A DNA stretch of 64,000 nucleotides from Aquimarina sediminis (GTDB lineage Bacteria; Bacteroidota; Bacteroidia; Flavobacteriales; Flavobacteriaceae): assembly GCF_002895435.1 (NCBI RefSeq), contig NZ_POYJ01000002.1, positions 558,001 through 622,000 on the forward strand. Reading direction: 5' to 3'. Both the position numbers and the translations under genes were made by a program. The notes under the pieces were generated by a model. That model saw nothing but the letters and a program-made list of their open reading frames with translations. It searched no databases and had not been told where the DNA came from. Shown here piece after piece: positions 26,171-34,890 of the stretch. Each line of letters opens with the position of its first letter. Positions within the stretch are counted from its first letter, which is position 1.

Positions 26171-27058
26171 ATGGCTAGGATAATTGTGCTAACCCTTCTT
26201 ATTTTAACAATGTTTTTTTGGGCGATTAATTTTCATGTGGTGAAAATTGCGTTGAATTTTTATACTCCTATAAGCGTAGCTACCTTGCGATTTTTCTTTG
26301 GAGTAGTTTCACTATTGATCATTTTATATTTGAAGTATGGAAAAGCCTTTTCAAAATTCAAGTTTTCTGGAAAAGAGTGGTGGTATATGTTTCTCACTGC
26401 TTTTTTTGGAATCTTTTTGACGATTTACTTCTTTAATTTAGGATTAAAAACTACTAGTGCAGTTAATGGATCTCTGATTATCGCAACCAGCCCGGCAATA
26501 ACTGCTGTTTTTGCATTTCTTCTTCAAAAAAGGAAAGTTAGTGTATTGCAATGGATAGCAATCGGAATAAGCTTTTTTGGGGTCGTCATAATTTTGGTAA
26601 AAGGTGATTTTGGAAAATTAACCCAATTACAATTTGAAATAGGAGATATGCATATCCTATTAATGGCGATTGTATTTTCATTATCCCAGATAATCGTAAG
26701 TAAATATTTACCCCATATAGATGCAATTGTATTGACAACCATAAGTTCATTAATAGCATTTGTTTTATTTGCGATTTTTTCAATTCCAGAACTTGTAACT
26801 ATTCAAGTCCCTTCTGATCTTTCTTTTTGGAGTAGTATTTTGTTTATGGGGATATTGGGAACAGGAGTGGCGTATACAGCATTTTACTTTTGCGTTGTAA
26901 AATTAGGAGCCACTACCTCGACATTATACATGAATCTTATTCCTTTCTTTGCAGTATTGCTTGCATTTCCTTTTGGAGAGAAAGTCTATACGGTGCAACT
27001 TTTGGGAGGAGGTATTGTGATTATTGGTCTACTACTATTTGGAGTTTCAAAAAAATAA
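26171..27058 (+). CDS. EamA-family (DMT) transporter
   Basis: A 295-residue inner-membrane protein with ten hydrophobic helices in two homologous halves, each beginning with the EamA pattern. The first half has FFWAINFHVVKIALNFYTPISVATLRF and TTSAVNGSLIIATSPAITAVFAF. The second has IVSKYLPHIDAI and LGATTSTLYMNLIPFFAVLLA. The family exports metabolites or amino acids, mostly of unknown identity. Ten helices and length are normal. No substrate clue lies in the neighbourhood. Confidence 0.9.
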   Translation: MARIIVLTLLILTMFFWAINFHVVKIALNFYTPISVATLRFFFGVVSLLIILYLKYGKAFSKFKFSGKEWWYMFLTAFFGIFLTIYFFNLGLKTTSAVNGSLIIATSPAITAVFAFLLQKRKVSVLQWIAIGISFFGVVIILVKGDFGKLTQLQFEIGDMHILLMAIVFSLSQIIVSKYLPHIDAIVLTTISSLIAFVLFAIFSIPELVTIQVPSDLSFWSSILFMGILGTGVAYTAFYFCVVKLGATTSTLYMNLIPFFAVLLAFPFGEKVYTVQLLGGGIVIIGLLLFGVSKK

Positions 27059-27227
27059 ACAAATTCAAAATTATGTAGCCCAATATTTCTTGTGACTGTA
27101 ATTTTAGAGTCATTTTTATTGAACACATTTTAAAACTATTGTTGTTATATTAGTGACTTTATATTTATTACACGTAAAACAGAGACTTATAAATAGCTAA
27201 AAGCTAATCATTGAGAAAAACAAAAAG

Positions 27228-27809
27228 ATGAGTAATCTTAAAGACAAGTATAATTTTGAATTACGAACAGCTACAAAAGAAGAAATACATTTTCTTGCAG
27301 AATATCTAGCCAAAAAGAAATGGGAAGATAGCAGGGAGTACGTAAAAGAGCCTAAACCCAAAGTGACTAAAGCCGAGGTGAAAGATTTTATTAATAGAGA
27401 AAAAATTCACATTCTCGAACTAATAGGCAGTAGCGTATGGGTTCAGGATTATAAAAAATATAAGGTGTCAATTTTTGTCTATAACTATATTCAGGAGTAT
27501 GATGAGGGGAGTATTGCCTCAATAACCTGTAGGACAATTAGAACGAAAAAGGGAATGGAAATTTTGGATAATGAAGATGTTATTTTTAATATGAATGAAC
27601 TCAAAAATGGCATCTATTATAAAAAGAAAGTAAAATCAGGTCGTGCCAATAGACCAAGTGAAAAATCTATCCAGAAAACCCTTGAGATTAAAAAATATAT
27701 AGAAATTACAAAGCCTGATATGACAATGGATAAGATTTGCCATGAATTTGGCTTTTCTAAAACCACGTATTATAGAGCAATTAAGTGGTTATCGGTGAGA
27801 GATATGTAA
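27228..27809 (+). CDS. Hypothetical protein with C-terminal helix-turn-helix
   Basis: A 193-residue protein with no recognised N-terminal domain; residues 1-130 read as alpha/beta with many lysines. The C-terminal 45 residues (SIQKTLEIKKYIEITKPDM, then TMDKICHEFGFSKTTYYRAIK) look like a resolvase/invertase-type HTH, in which the recognition helix is FSKTTYYRAIKWL. It could be a DNA-binding regulator or a relic of a site-specific recombinase module, but no catalytic serine domain is present. There is no other sign of a mobile element here. Confidence 0.7.
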   Translation: MSNLKDKYNFELRTATKEEIHFLAEYLAKKKWEDSREYVKEPKPKVTKAEVKDFINREKIHILELIGSSVWVQDYKKYKVSIFVYNYIQEYDEGSIASITCRTIRTKKGMEILDNEDVIFNMNELKNGIYYKKKVKSGRANRPSEKSIQKTLEIKKYIEITKPDMTMDKICHEFGFSKTTYYRAIKWLSVRDM

Positions 27810-28059
27810 TCACCGATATTTAATTTTTTTAATCACGAAGTTGCACAAATGTTATTTGAGTATTGCTTACCTCAGGAAATTTTGAACAAGTTGAGTATTA
27901 TAGTATACCTCTCAAATAATTGGTTTTAAGGAAACTATAATCAGATAAATTAGAGATCTATTAGTACTGTAAAAATCTAAACATAGGTAACATTTTACCA
28001 AGTCAAGACATATACATTTAGATAACGTAATGAATGTTTAATAGCTAAATAATGAATAT

Positions 28060-28338
28060 ATGGCATTTGGTTTTGGTCCAGGAGCAGAAATGATGAAATC
28101 GGTTCGGTCTAACCGAAGTCAACTTGGTAAAAAAAAGTCCTTAAAAGATACTCATGAGCAATATAAAGGTGTAGAGGATAAAGACAAGTCTGAGTTTAAA
28201 AAAGTTTCAGAAAGTGAGATAAATGCTTTTAAAGAAAAATTTAAAGAGAAACAGAAAAAAGAAAAACGCCAGGATATGATTCTGATTGGGTTTGTGGCAA
28301 TTGTGGTGCTGTCTTTTTTTTATTATGTATTGTTTTAA
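28060..28338 (+). CDS. Small basic protein with a C-terminal membrane helix
   Basis: A 92-residue protein. It begins MAFGFGPGAEMMKSVRSNRSQLGKK, has a highly charged central coiled coil (EQYKGVEDKDKSEFKKVSES) and ends in one membrane helix (MILIGFVAIVVLSFFYYVLF). This is a tail-anchor layout with the charged domain in the cytoplasm. I recognise it as a common flavobacterial type of small protein but know no function. Confidence 0.78.
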   Translation: MAFGFGPGAEMMKSVRSNRSQLGKKKSLKDTHEQYKGVEDKDKSEFKKVSESEINAFKEKFKEKQKKEKRQDMILIGFVAIVVLSFFYYVLF

Positions 28339-28441
28339 GGTATATATGGTTGATTACTAAAGAAATAATCAAGTTTTGATATTATTTAGCTTGTATTAAT
28401 CTCAAAAACCAACAAATTGACGTAGAATGGTCTAAAAACAA

Positions 28442-28475
28442 AAAGAGTTACGAAATTTTGTTATCGTAACTCTTT
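28442..28475 (-). terminator. Terminator after the tRNA gene
   Basis: Arms AAAGAGTTACG (28442-28452) and CGTAACTCTTT (28465-28475). The region to the left gives a long T-rich run (CTTTTTGTTTTT) on the minus strand, so it ends the tRNA transcript. Confidence 0.85.
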
Positions 28476-28487
28476 GATTAGTATAGG

Positions 28488-28561
28488 TGGTCCCACTTGG
28501 GCTCGAACCAAGGACCCCCTGATTATGAGTCAGGTGCTCTAACCAGCTGAGCTATGGGACC
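28488..28561 (-). tRNA. tRNA with anticodon CAU (Met or Ile2)
   Basis: The minus strand reads GGTCCCATAGCTCAGCTGG and folds to a full cloverleaf of 74 nt. The acceptor GGTCCCA pairs with TGGGACC and the D-arm is AGCTCAG. The anticodon stem CCTGA/TCAGG encloses the loop CTCATAA, giving anticodon CAT, and the T-arm has GGTTCGAGCC. The discriminator is A, and CC follows but the final A is not encoded (CCT). CAU can be elongator Met or, after lysidine modification, Ile2; the stem-loop alone does not settle this. It does not look like initiator Met, since the C1:A72 mispair is absent. Confidence 0.93.
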
Positions 28562-28675
28562 TAAAACGGAGGGCAAATTTAAGGATTTGATATAAACGTG
28601 CCAACATTTTTTTCTATTATTTTAAGATCTCTTTTTTTTAAGATATAAAATCGTCACTTTTTTTTCTGTAGTCAC

Positions 28676-29092
28676 TTAATTTATAGGCTTTTCCTGGCAT
28701 AATTCAATCAAAACCCCATTAGTGCTTTTGGGGTGCAAAAAAGCTACTAGTTTATTATCAGCACCAGATTTTGGTGTTTTGTTGATTAATTGAAAGCCTT
28801 CTTTTTCTAATCGATCCAACTCTAGTTCAATATCATCTACATCAAAAGCAATATGATGAATACCCTCTCCTTTTTTGGTAATAAACTTTCCGATAGGTCC
28901 GTCTTCGCTAGTGCTTGCTAATAATTCAATTTTACTATCGCCTACTTTAAAAAAAGAAGTGATTACGGATTCGCTTTCTACCGCCTCTTGCTTGTAAGGG
29001 GGTACACCCAAAAGCTTCTCATATAAAGAGTTTGCCTTTTCTATGTCTTTGACTGCAATCCCCAGATGTTCTATTTTATTGATATGGTTCAT
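28676..29092 (-). CDS. mce: Methylmalonyl-CoA epimerase
   Basis: A 138-residue VOC-fold enzyme that interconverts the 2R and 2S forms of methylmalonyl-CoA in propionate metabolism. Two beta-alpha-beta-beta-beta modules are seen. The metal ligands fit the family: IEHLGIAVKDIEKA (His), ESVITSFFKVGDSKIELLAST (Glu), EGIHHIAFDVDDIE (His) and NGVLIELCQEK (Glu). The length is normal. It is divergent from rbfA and shares a short promoter spacer. Confidence 0.95.
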   Translation of the reverse strand: MNHINKIEHLGIAVKDIEKANSLYEKLLGVPPYKQEAVESESVITSFFKVGDSKIELLASTSEDGPIGKFITKKGEGIHHIAFDVDDIELELDRLEKEGFQLINKTPKSGADNKLVAFLHPKSTNGVLIELCQEKPIN

Positions 29093-29115
29093 AATATACT
29101 TTTATCACTATATGG

Positions 29116-29123
29116 CAAAAATA
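29116..29123 (-). promoter_or_regulatory. Promoter -7 element for mce
   Basis: TATTTTTG on the minus strand fits TAnnTTTG and lies 23 nt before the mce start codon. It is only 11 nt away from the opposing rbfA element, so the two transcripts start almost back to back. Confidence 0.6.
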
Positions 29124-29134
29124 CATATAAATTG

Positions 29135-29142
29135 TACTTTTG
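29135..29142 (+). promoter_or_regulatory. Promoter -7 element for rbfA, apparently leaderless
   Basis: TACTTTTG fits TAnnTTTG and ends only 4 nt before the rbfA ATG at 29147. With the usual distance to the start point, the mRNA would begin at or within 1-2 nt of the AUG. No -33 TTTG is clear. Confidence 0.6.
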
Positions 29143-29146
29143 CATC

Positions 29147-29539
29147 ATGGAAACAAATAGACAGAAAAAAATTGCAGGAGTATTACAACGCGATGTAGCA
29201 GATGTAATACAAATTGCATTGCGTGAAGCAGGGATAAAGGGGATTTTGATTTCCGTTACCAAAGTAAGTGTGACTACCGATCTCTCTATAGCAAAAGTAT
29301 ATATGAGTGTTTTTCCGCATCAGGAAGGAGAAAAAGTACTAAAAGAAGTAAATGCTGTAAAATCTCAAATTAAACATCAGGTAGCGCAGCGTACCAAAAA
29401 TCAGTTGCGACGTATGCCAGAGGTGTCTTATTATATAGATGATTCTCTAGAGTATATTTCTAATATTGAGAAAGCTGTAAAAGGTGAAGAGAACCCTATT
29501 CTTAATCCAGATCTTTTAGAAAAACGCAAAAAGAAATAG
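29147..29539 (+). CDS. rbfA: 30S ribosome-binding factor
   Basis: A 130-residue KH-like-fold protein that binds the immature 30S subunit during 16S rRNA maturation. It begins METNRQKKIAGVLQRDVADV. KVSVTTDLSIAKVYMSVFP is the family's central strand-turn region and IKHQVAQRTKNQLRRMPEVSYYIDDSLEY the conserved C-terminal helix-strand. I start at 29147; the upstream frame runs over the mce promoter and is not coding. It is followed by the LolC/E-like gene after a 163-nt spacer. Confidence 0.95.
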   Translation: METNRQKKIAGVLQRDVADVIQIALREAGIKGILISVTKVSVTTDLSIAKVYMSVFPHQEGEKVLKEVNAVKSQIKHQVAQRTKNQLRRMPEVSYYIDDSLEYISNIEKAVKGEENPILNPDLLEKRKKK

Positions 29540-29702
29540 TTTTTATGGGTATCGATTAAAATCAATTACAAGCGTATTGGTTAGAAATAGTGATGATATA
29601 GAGATGTAAAATTCTTGGTATGTAACCAGAATAAGATTTTCATTTCTGTTATCTTTATTCCGAAATTAAAAATTACATCCATCAAACGATCATACTAAGA
29701 AT

Positions 29703-30905
29703 TTGAATTTTTCACTATACATCGCCAAGCGGTATTTATTTTCTCCGGGGAGTAGCAATGCCATCAATATCATTACGATTATTGCGGCTACGGGGGTAGT
29801 GATAGGTGCCATGGCTTTATTTTTGGTGTTATCGGGGTTTGCGGGACTCAAGGATTTTAGCCTTCAGTTTTCTACATATTTTGATCCCGATCTTAAGATT
29901 TTCCCGTCAAGCGGAAAAACGTTTACATTTTCAGATAGTCAAAAAGAAAAACTTACTGCCCTTGATGGAGTTATTGATTTTTCTGAAATAGTTGAAGAGC
30001 GCGTATTTCTGGAGTATAAAGGCAAGCAAAAAACCAGTTTTATTAAAGGAGTAGATGCTAATTATCATAAAGTAATCCATACTGATAGTATTATGGTATA
30101 TGGCGAATGGCTAACCAATAATGACTTTCAGATCGTTGCGGGTAATACTATAAGTAGAGAATTGAGTATGGTACCAGAACAGACCTATACAAACCTACTC
30201 AGTATTTATGTCCCTAAACCAGGAAAAGGAATTCCTAGCGACCCGTCAAAAGCCTTTAGATCAGAGAAGGCTGTTAATATTGGGATTTATAGTGTAAACG
30301 AAGAGCTGGATAAAAAATATATTTTTGCGACTACAGGATTGGTGCGCAAATTACTAAACCTGCCAGAAGATAAAGTAACGCATATAGAGCTAAGACTAGC
30401 GCCAGAGGCTAACGAAGAGACTGTTTTAGAAAAAATACAACAGATTTTTGACAATGATGTTATCATCAAGAATAGGGTACAGCTCAATGATACGTTATAT
30501 AAGATGCTAAATACCGAAAACCTGGTATCTTATCTGGTGATTACCTTGATTGCTATAATCGCTTTATTTAATGTAGCAGGAGCTATTATTATGATGATTA
30601 TCGATAAAAGGGGTAATATAAAAACACTTTATAATGTTGGTGCCTCTTTGGGTAATATCAGAAAAATATTCTTGTTTCAAGGCTCACTTATGACAGTTTT
30701 AGGAACTTTATTAGGGCTGCTTTTAGGATTTATATTGATTGTATCGCAACAGCAGTTTGGATTATTAATGATTACTCCTTCATTACCTTACCCAACACGT
30801 ATTACGGCTATAAGTTTTATTGTGGTCTTTTTTACCATTACTATTATAGGGTTTATTGCATCACTACTGGCATCTAGCAGGATTAACCAGAAATTGGTGG
30901 ATTAA
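29703..30905 (+). CDS. ABC transporter permease, LolC/LolE-like (FtsX domain)
   Basis: A 400-residue inner-membrane permease with four membrane helices: one near the N-terminus (NAINIITIIAATGVVIGAMALFLV) and three at the C-terminus (about residues 275-395). A large periplasmic MacB-PCD-type domain of about 230 residues lies between. The layout fits lipoprotein-release permeases (LolC/E) that pass outer-membrane lipoproteins to the carrier LolA. The start is a TTG at 29703 (MNFSLYIAKRYLF), which is the normal N-terminus for flavobacterial members. The ATPase gene is not adjacent. Confidence 0.9.
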   Translation: MNFSLYIAKRYLFSPGSSNAINIITIIAATGVVIGAMALFLVLSGFAGLKDFSLQFSTYFDPDLKIFPSSGKTFTFSDSQKEKLTALDGVIDFSEIVEERVFLEYKGKQKTSFIKGVDANYHKVIHTDSIMVYGEWLTNNDFQIVAGNTISRELSMVPEQTYTNLLSIYVPKPGKGIPSDPSKAFRSEKAVNIGIYSVNEELDKKYIFATTGLVRKLLNLPEDKVTHIELRLAPEANEETVLEKIQQIFDNDVIIKNRVQLNDTLYKMLNTENLVSYLVITLIAIIALFNVAGAIIMMIIDKRGNIKTLYNVGASLGNIRKIFLFQGSLMTVLGTLLGLLLGFILIVSQQQFGLLMITPSLPYPTRITAISFIVVFFTITIIGFIASLLASSRINQKLVD

Positions 30906-31017
30906 TCTGAGTTTGATATATTTTTTCTTCTATCTTTTTCGAAAAATTCAAAGGATAAATGGTATTGACGGTTTTTTTAGAAGCTAAATTCTTAGATTGA
31001 ATTCTGGATATAACTAA

Positions 31018-31057
31018 TGCCGAAGTACTACACTTACAGACCCTGTGTACTTCGGCA
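31018..31057. repeat. Inverted repeat, GCCGAAGTAC arms
   Basis: Arms of 11 bp with an 18-nt loop and a central CTTACAGACC segment. No poly-T follows on either strand, so it is not a classical terminator. The TACTTCGG core is similar to the TTCGA-containing palindromes at 35131-35207 and 37137-37236. Confidence 0.55.
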
Positions 31058-31346
31058 ATGAAATAATCGCTATTATTTGGGGTAAATATTACGAAAACTA
31101 ATATGTATATGTTTCTTTTTAGAGGTGAACTATAGTTCACTTACTTTATGTTTCATAAAAAAAACAATGTGTTACTTAAACCATGTAGTAAAAGTATAGT
31201 AAATAAACGTTGACTAAGACCAAGTTTGGATCAAAGGAAAATATCTATAGACGAATTGGGTATATTGTTTCGATGAATGTAAATACTGAATAAGGGAATG
31301 TTCTTCGGTAAATTCAACTTGACATTACTGTTCGGTTTAAAGCTTT

Positions 31347-31374
31347 AAACTTCCGACCTCTGACCTCGGATTTC
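31347..31374. repeat. Dispersed GACCTCGGA repeat, copy A
   Basis: The core reads TTCCGACCTCTGACCTCGGA. It is similar to copy B (31431-31459) and copy C (35399-35426); all share AAAC..CTGAC...CGACCTCG.ACTT with slips of a few bases. Copies A and B lie downstream of the TPR-CHAT gene and copy C upstream of it. Confidence 0.6.
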
Positions 31375-31428
31375 TATCCTTTTTATTTCTGCTCTTGGGG
31401 TATCAAAAAAACTTCGATATTATTCATT

Positions 31429-34400
31429 TTAAACCTCTGACATCCGACCTCGGACTTTCTTTCGATACCAAAACAAGCCTGCTAATAACAACAGTGTTAG
31501 CCCTCCTATTCCCCAATACAGTAATGTATTACTCTCAAAAGGAATGGGTGCAGCATCTCCCACCAGATAAAATGCTCCCCAGTAAAAAGGATCTAATCGG
31601 TTGATATCTGCTGTGGTCAGGTATTGTAATTTTGCCTGTTGCAGGGCTTTGGGTTTACTCATCCCATCTTTGAGATTAGTATAAAAGTATTTCATTAGCT
31701 CTGGAGTTGTTTGATCTGATACTTCCCAACTGGTGAGTAGCAAGCTTTTGGTACCTGCATATTGAAAAGCTGTACCCAGACTCATAATCCCCTCTCCCTT
31801 GGCAATTTTACCTGTTCCGGTATTACAGGCACTAAGTACTGTAAGCTCTGCAGGGATATTCAGAGCAAATAGCTCGTGACTATAGAGTAAGTTATCCTCT
31901 ATGGTGTCTTTGTTTTTGGTAAAATAGAGTTTAGAATTCTCTGGTCTTTCGTTATCCACCTTCCCATGCAGGGCGAGGTGTAGGATATTATATTGTCCGG
32001 CATTTTTCTTAAAATTAGCTTCTATTGCCTGTGATCCATAATAGTATTGCCCATCGATAATATTAGAGATGGCTTTGATCTCTTTGCGAGTTCCAGGCAG
32101 GTCACCTCCTGCATTTCTAAGGGCAGCCAGACTCATTGTTCGGGTTTCTCCTGTTTGTCTACTATCAGAAAAGGAAAAGGCAAGGCATTCTTGTAATTGT
32201 TCAGTCTGTTCTTGTTGCTTAGTACCTCCAAACAATAGATTTGCAGAATTAGCATAGGTCACTGCATAGTCTCTAAGCAGATAGGATAATAGTGCCGGGT
32301 TATTAGATTTATCATGTTGAGTCAGCAGTAACTCAGAATTAAGATGCCATAAGGAGCCATCGGGTATAATGATAAGATTATCCCCTACAAATGTATTGGC
32401 TACAGGAGCAATCAATTGATTGTATAAACCATGTGCTTGTTCTTTAAAATCAGCAGTATTTTTATCAGCTATGGTTTTACGAAATTCTTCTACTTGCTCC
32501 GTAAGTTTTGGAGTGGATAATTCTTGTACTGCGATATTGTTTTTAGAAATGGTAAAGGCATAGGTGATACTATCTCCTGTAAAGAATTCTAATACAGTCG
32601 TTTTATCATCCAATTGTTGTTGAATATCTTTTACTGATACGATCTTGTTTTGATACTTAAGCTGGTAGTATTTTGGATAGTTTTTTTCTAAGATCTGAGT
32701 TAATGAATCCTGGCGTCTATTGATGTCGAAGAGTTTATTCTCAAAAAAAGTGATTCTGGTAGTATCGGTATCCTTATCAGCATATTCTTCTGTGATTTTG
32801 GATTGATAAAAAGCTTTATTTATTCTTAATTCCTTTTCTAATGCTACTAGATTTTGTGGTAAACCTGTAAAGTTCTTAGCGTTGGATACATTAAGTAGTT
32901 CTTTTAAGGTGTTAGCTTTACTTTTTTCGGCATAGTAAAAAGCTTTTTCCAAGGATTGTTGATTTTTTAGTAGTAGTTGAGCTGTTATAGCACCTTGGTA
33001 GATTTCTTTAGCTTGTTTGGCAAATTCTACCTTGTCTTGATAATTCGTAAATGTTTGCCGAATAGTATTGATTATAGTATCTGCTTGTTGATAGTTTAAA
33101 ATAGAGTTATGAAGGTCGTCAATAATATTATTATGTTGATATAACATGGCTTGAGCTAGAGCTTGACCAGTTAAGGAGTGAAGTGATAATTTTAAACTTT
33201 TATATGAGTTTTCTATTAAATCGTGATCAATAACTTCTTTTTTTAAATTAACATCTAATGCTTTTTGATACCATAATAGAGCTGTTTTAAATTCTTTTTT
33301 TTCTTTATAAACCTCTCCAAAATTATTATATTCTGTTGCAAGCAAAAAGTTTGTTTCTCCAAGTAATTTTTGTCTAATTCTTAATGCTTTATGATAATTT
33401 TCTAATGCTTTGTTATAATTTTTATTTTTTGCATAGATCATTCCAATATCACTATAAGAGCCCGCTACCTTGGAATGATTTTCTCCATAGATTTCATACC
33501 ATATGGTAAGCGCTCTTTTCTTATAGTCAATTGCTTTTTGGTATTTTTTTAGAAAAAAATTAGCTGAACCAATATTATTAATTAATTGCGCATTAAGTGG
33601 TTTGGCGTTTTTTATAGAACTTGAGGTAGTTAAGGCTTTGTTGAAAAAAAAAATCGCCTTTTTATAATTTTGTTTTTTCTCATGGCTAATGCCAATATTA
33701 TTATAACTAGCTGCTATTCCATAGGAGTAATCATTTAACGTAAAAATTCGTAAAGCTTTATTGGTATACTCAAGAGCTTTATCAAATTCAAAATATTCAT
33801 TATACAGACTTCCTATATTTATATAACTTTCTCCAACAGAATTATTTGTTTTATCCGATGTATTAAGAAGTACTAATAAATCTTTCTTGTAATAAGATAA
33901 AGCTTCTTTATAATCACCTAATTTCTTGGATAATAGCCCTAAGTTATTATAAGTGTTCCCAATTTTTTTATGATTTTCTCCTAGGTTTTTTTTTCTGATT
34001 ATTAATGCTTTTTCAAAATAATAGCGTCCCTTTATGAATTCATTAATCTGTGTATTAAAAACACCAAGATCATTATAACTGCTAGCAATATCACTATGGT
34101 TTTTAGGAAGTACTCTTAATTTGATATCTAGAGCTTTTTGACAATAATATATTGACATATTAAAATCTGAAATTATGTAATAGTATTCTACCATATTACT
34201 ATAAGCATCAATTTTCTCTCTACTATTTTGAGATAAATAGGTATCACATGTTTTTAATGCATTGGTAGCACTCTCTAAAGATTTTTTAAAGCTAGAATTG
34301 AGACGTTGTGTTTTAGAAATCCCATTATAACAAGCTGCCACCCTTTCCCAAGTTTCAGCCTTTTCATAAAGCGGCAATGCTTTTTGAAAATAGACTAAAG

Positions 34401-34563
34401 AACTATCCAGTTTTCTATCAATTAACAAAGAATCTGCTGTTTTATAGTACTGCGAAGCCAGTAAAGTGTCATTTTCTACCTGCGCATAGCTGGTATATGA
34501 TAGGACTATAAAAAAAGTGATCCAGAAAAAAGGGGCTAGAAAAAGCGATCGTAGAGGTTTCAT
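31429..34563 (-). CDS. TPR-CHAT protein with signal peptide and C-terminal membrane anchor
   Basis: A 1044-residue protein. A signal peptide (MKPLRSLFLAPFFWITFFIV, up to Ala-Gln near residue 28) is followed by about 12 TPR units (about residues 35-480; repeats such as YNNLGLLSKKLGDYKEALSYY). Next come a helical bridge (480-650) and a CHAT caspase-like domain (about 690-1000). The CHAT dyad is His866 in HLALHGK and Cys913 in LSACNTGTG, both present. One membrane helix (about 1014-1033) and a short basic tail end the protein. CHAT domains are cysteine peptidases; TPRs bind the activating partner. The layout places both domains in the periplasm. Caspase-like proteins of this type occur in defence and in death pathways; no partner gene is adjacent. 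The last codons lie in a dispersed repeat. Confidence 0.93.
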   Translation of the reverse strand: MKPLRSLFLAPFFWITFFIVLSYTSYAQVENDTLLASQYYKTADSLLIDRKLDSSLVYFQKALPLYEKAETWERVAACYNGISKTQRLNSSFKKSLESATNALKTCDTYLSQNSREKIDAYSNMVEYYYIISDFNMSIYYCQKALDIKLRVLPKNHSDIASSYNDLGVFNTQINEFIKGRYYFEKALIIRKKNLGENHKKIGNTYNNLGLLSKKLGDYKEALSYYKKDLLVLLNTSDKTNNSVGESYINIGSLYNEYFEFDKALEYTNKALRIFTLNDYSYGIAASYNNIGISHEKKQNYKKAIFFFNKALTTSSSIKNAKPLNAQLINNIGSANFFLKKYQKAIDYKKRALTIWYEIYGENHSKVAGSYSDIGMIYAKNKNYNKALENYHKALRIRQKLLGETNFLLATEYNNFGEVYKEKKEFKTALLWYQKALDVNLKKEVIDHDLIENSYKSLKLSLHSLTGQALAQAMLYQHNNIIDDLHNSILNYQQADTIINTIRQTFTNYQDKVEFAKQAKEIYQGAITAQLLLKNQQSLEKAFYYAEKSKANTLKELLNVSNAKNFTGLPQNLVALEKELRINKAFYQSKITEEYADKDTDTTRITFFENKLFDINRRQDSLTQILEKNYPKYYQLKYQNKIVSVKDIQQQLDDKTTVLEFFTGDSITYAFTISKNNIAVQELSTPKLTEQVEEFRKTIADKNTADFKEQAHGLYNQLIAPVANTFVGDNLIIIPDGSLWHLNSELLLTQHDKSNNPALLSYLLRDYAVTYANSANLLFGGTKQQEQTEQLQECLAFSFSDSRQTGETRTMSLAALRNAGGDLPGTRKEIKAISNIIDGQYYYGSQAIEANFKKNAGQYNILHLALHGKVDNERPENSKLYFTKNKDTIEDNLLYSHELFALNIPAELTVLSACNTGTGKIAKGEGIMSLGTAFQYAGTKSLLLTSWEVSDQTTPELMKYFYTNLKDGMSKPKALQQAKLQYLTTADINRLDPFYWGAFYLVGDAAPIPFESNTLLYWGIGGLTLLLLAGLFWYRKKVRGRMSEV
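31431..31459. repeat. Dispersed repeat copy B, inside the end of the CHAT gene
   Basis: This 29-bp copy (AAACCTCTGACATCCGACCT then CGGACTTTC) overlaps the last codons of the TPR-CHAT gene, which encode the tail KVRGRMSEV just before the stop. Copies A and C are non-coding, so the tail is probably borrowed repeat DNA. Confidence 0.6.
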
Positions 34564-34691
34564 AAGAGATAATGTGTTACTATATCAATAACAAAGAACG
34601 TAAAAAATTAATCAGATTTGTAATACTACCATCCTGTTTGATAAAAGTGGTTAATCTGCCTTTTAATAGTATAAAAGGGGTGTCCAAGATG

Positions 34692-34874
34692 ACTCGAGCT
34701 GATAAAAAGGTCTTTTGAATTGATGCCGAGGTGGTTCCAGCTGATATTGTCAAGCTTCTAGCCACCTATAGAGGTAGTTCGGGCTGATAAAATCATGCTT
34801 TGATTTGATCCCGAGGTGATGCTAACCACCTACATAGGTGGTTCGAGTTGATAAAATGGTTCTTCGATTTGATA
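34692..34874. repeat. 21-bp periodic array, left (inverted) half
   Basis: Degenerate units of consensus TTCGAGYTGATA are seen at 34692, 34713, 34735, 34778, 34799, 34842 and 34863, mostly 21 bp or a multiple (about 43) apart. They are the reverse complement of the unit on the right. Two embedded palindromes with ACCACCTA...TAGGTGGT core lie at about 34761-34780 and 34824-34843. The half as a whole lies upstream of the TPR-CHAT gene (start 34563). Confidence 0.7.
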
Positions 34875-34890
34875 ATTTATCAAATCGAAG
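34862..34890. repeat. Central palindrome of the 21-bp array
   Basis: Perfect 14-bp arms CTTCGATTTGATAA and TTATCAAATCGAAG around a single T at 34876. It joins the two opposite-facing halves of the array and is the symmetry axis of the whole structure. Confidence 0.85.

Larger units (their letters stand above)
30906..31428. other. Gene-free spacer with hairpin and short repeats
   Basis: About 520 bp without a credible gene; the one frame of 85 codons on the minus strand reads as non-coding. It holds an 11-bp inverted repeat (31018-31028 and 31047-31057, core GCCGAAGTAC) without a T-run, and one member of the dispersed GACCTCGGA repeat (31347-31374). It separates the convergent permease and TPR-CHAT genes. 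Confidence 0.6.

Noticed and set aside
30883..31140. 85-codon minus-strand frame next to the TPR-CHAT gene
   Set aside because: It overlaps the end of the permease gene, has an amino-acid mix unlike the neighbours and no start context.
34580..34765. 61-codon minus-strand frame upstream of the TPR-CHAT gene
   Set aside because: It lies in the left half of the repeat array and reads as repeat translation.
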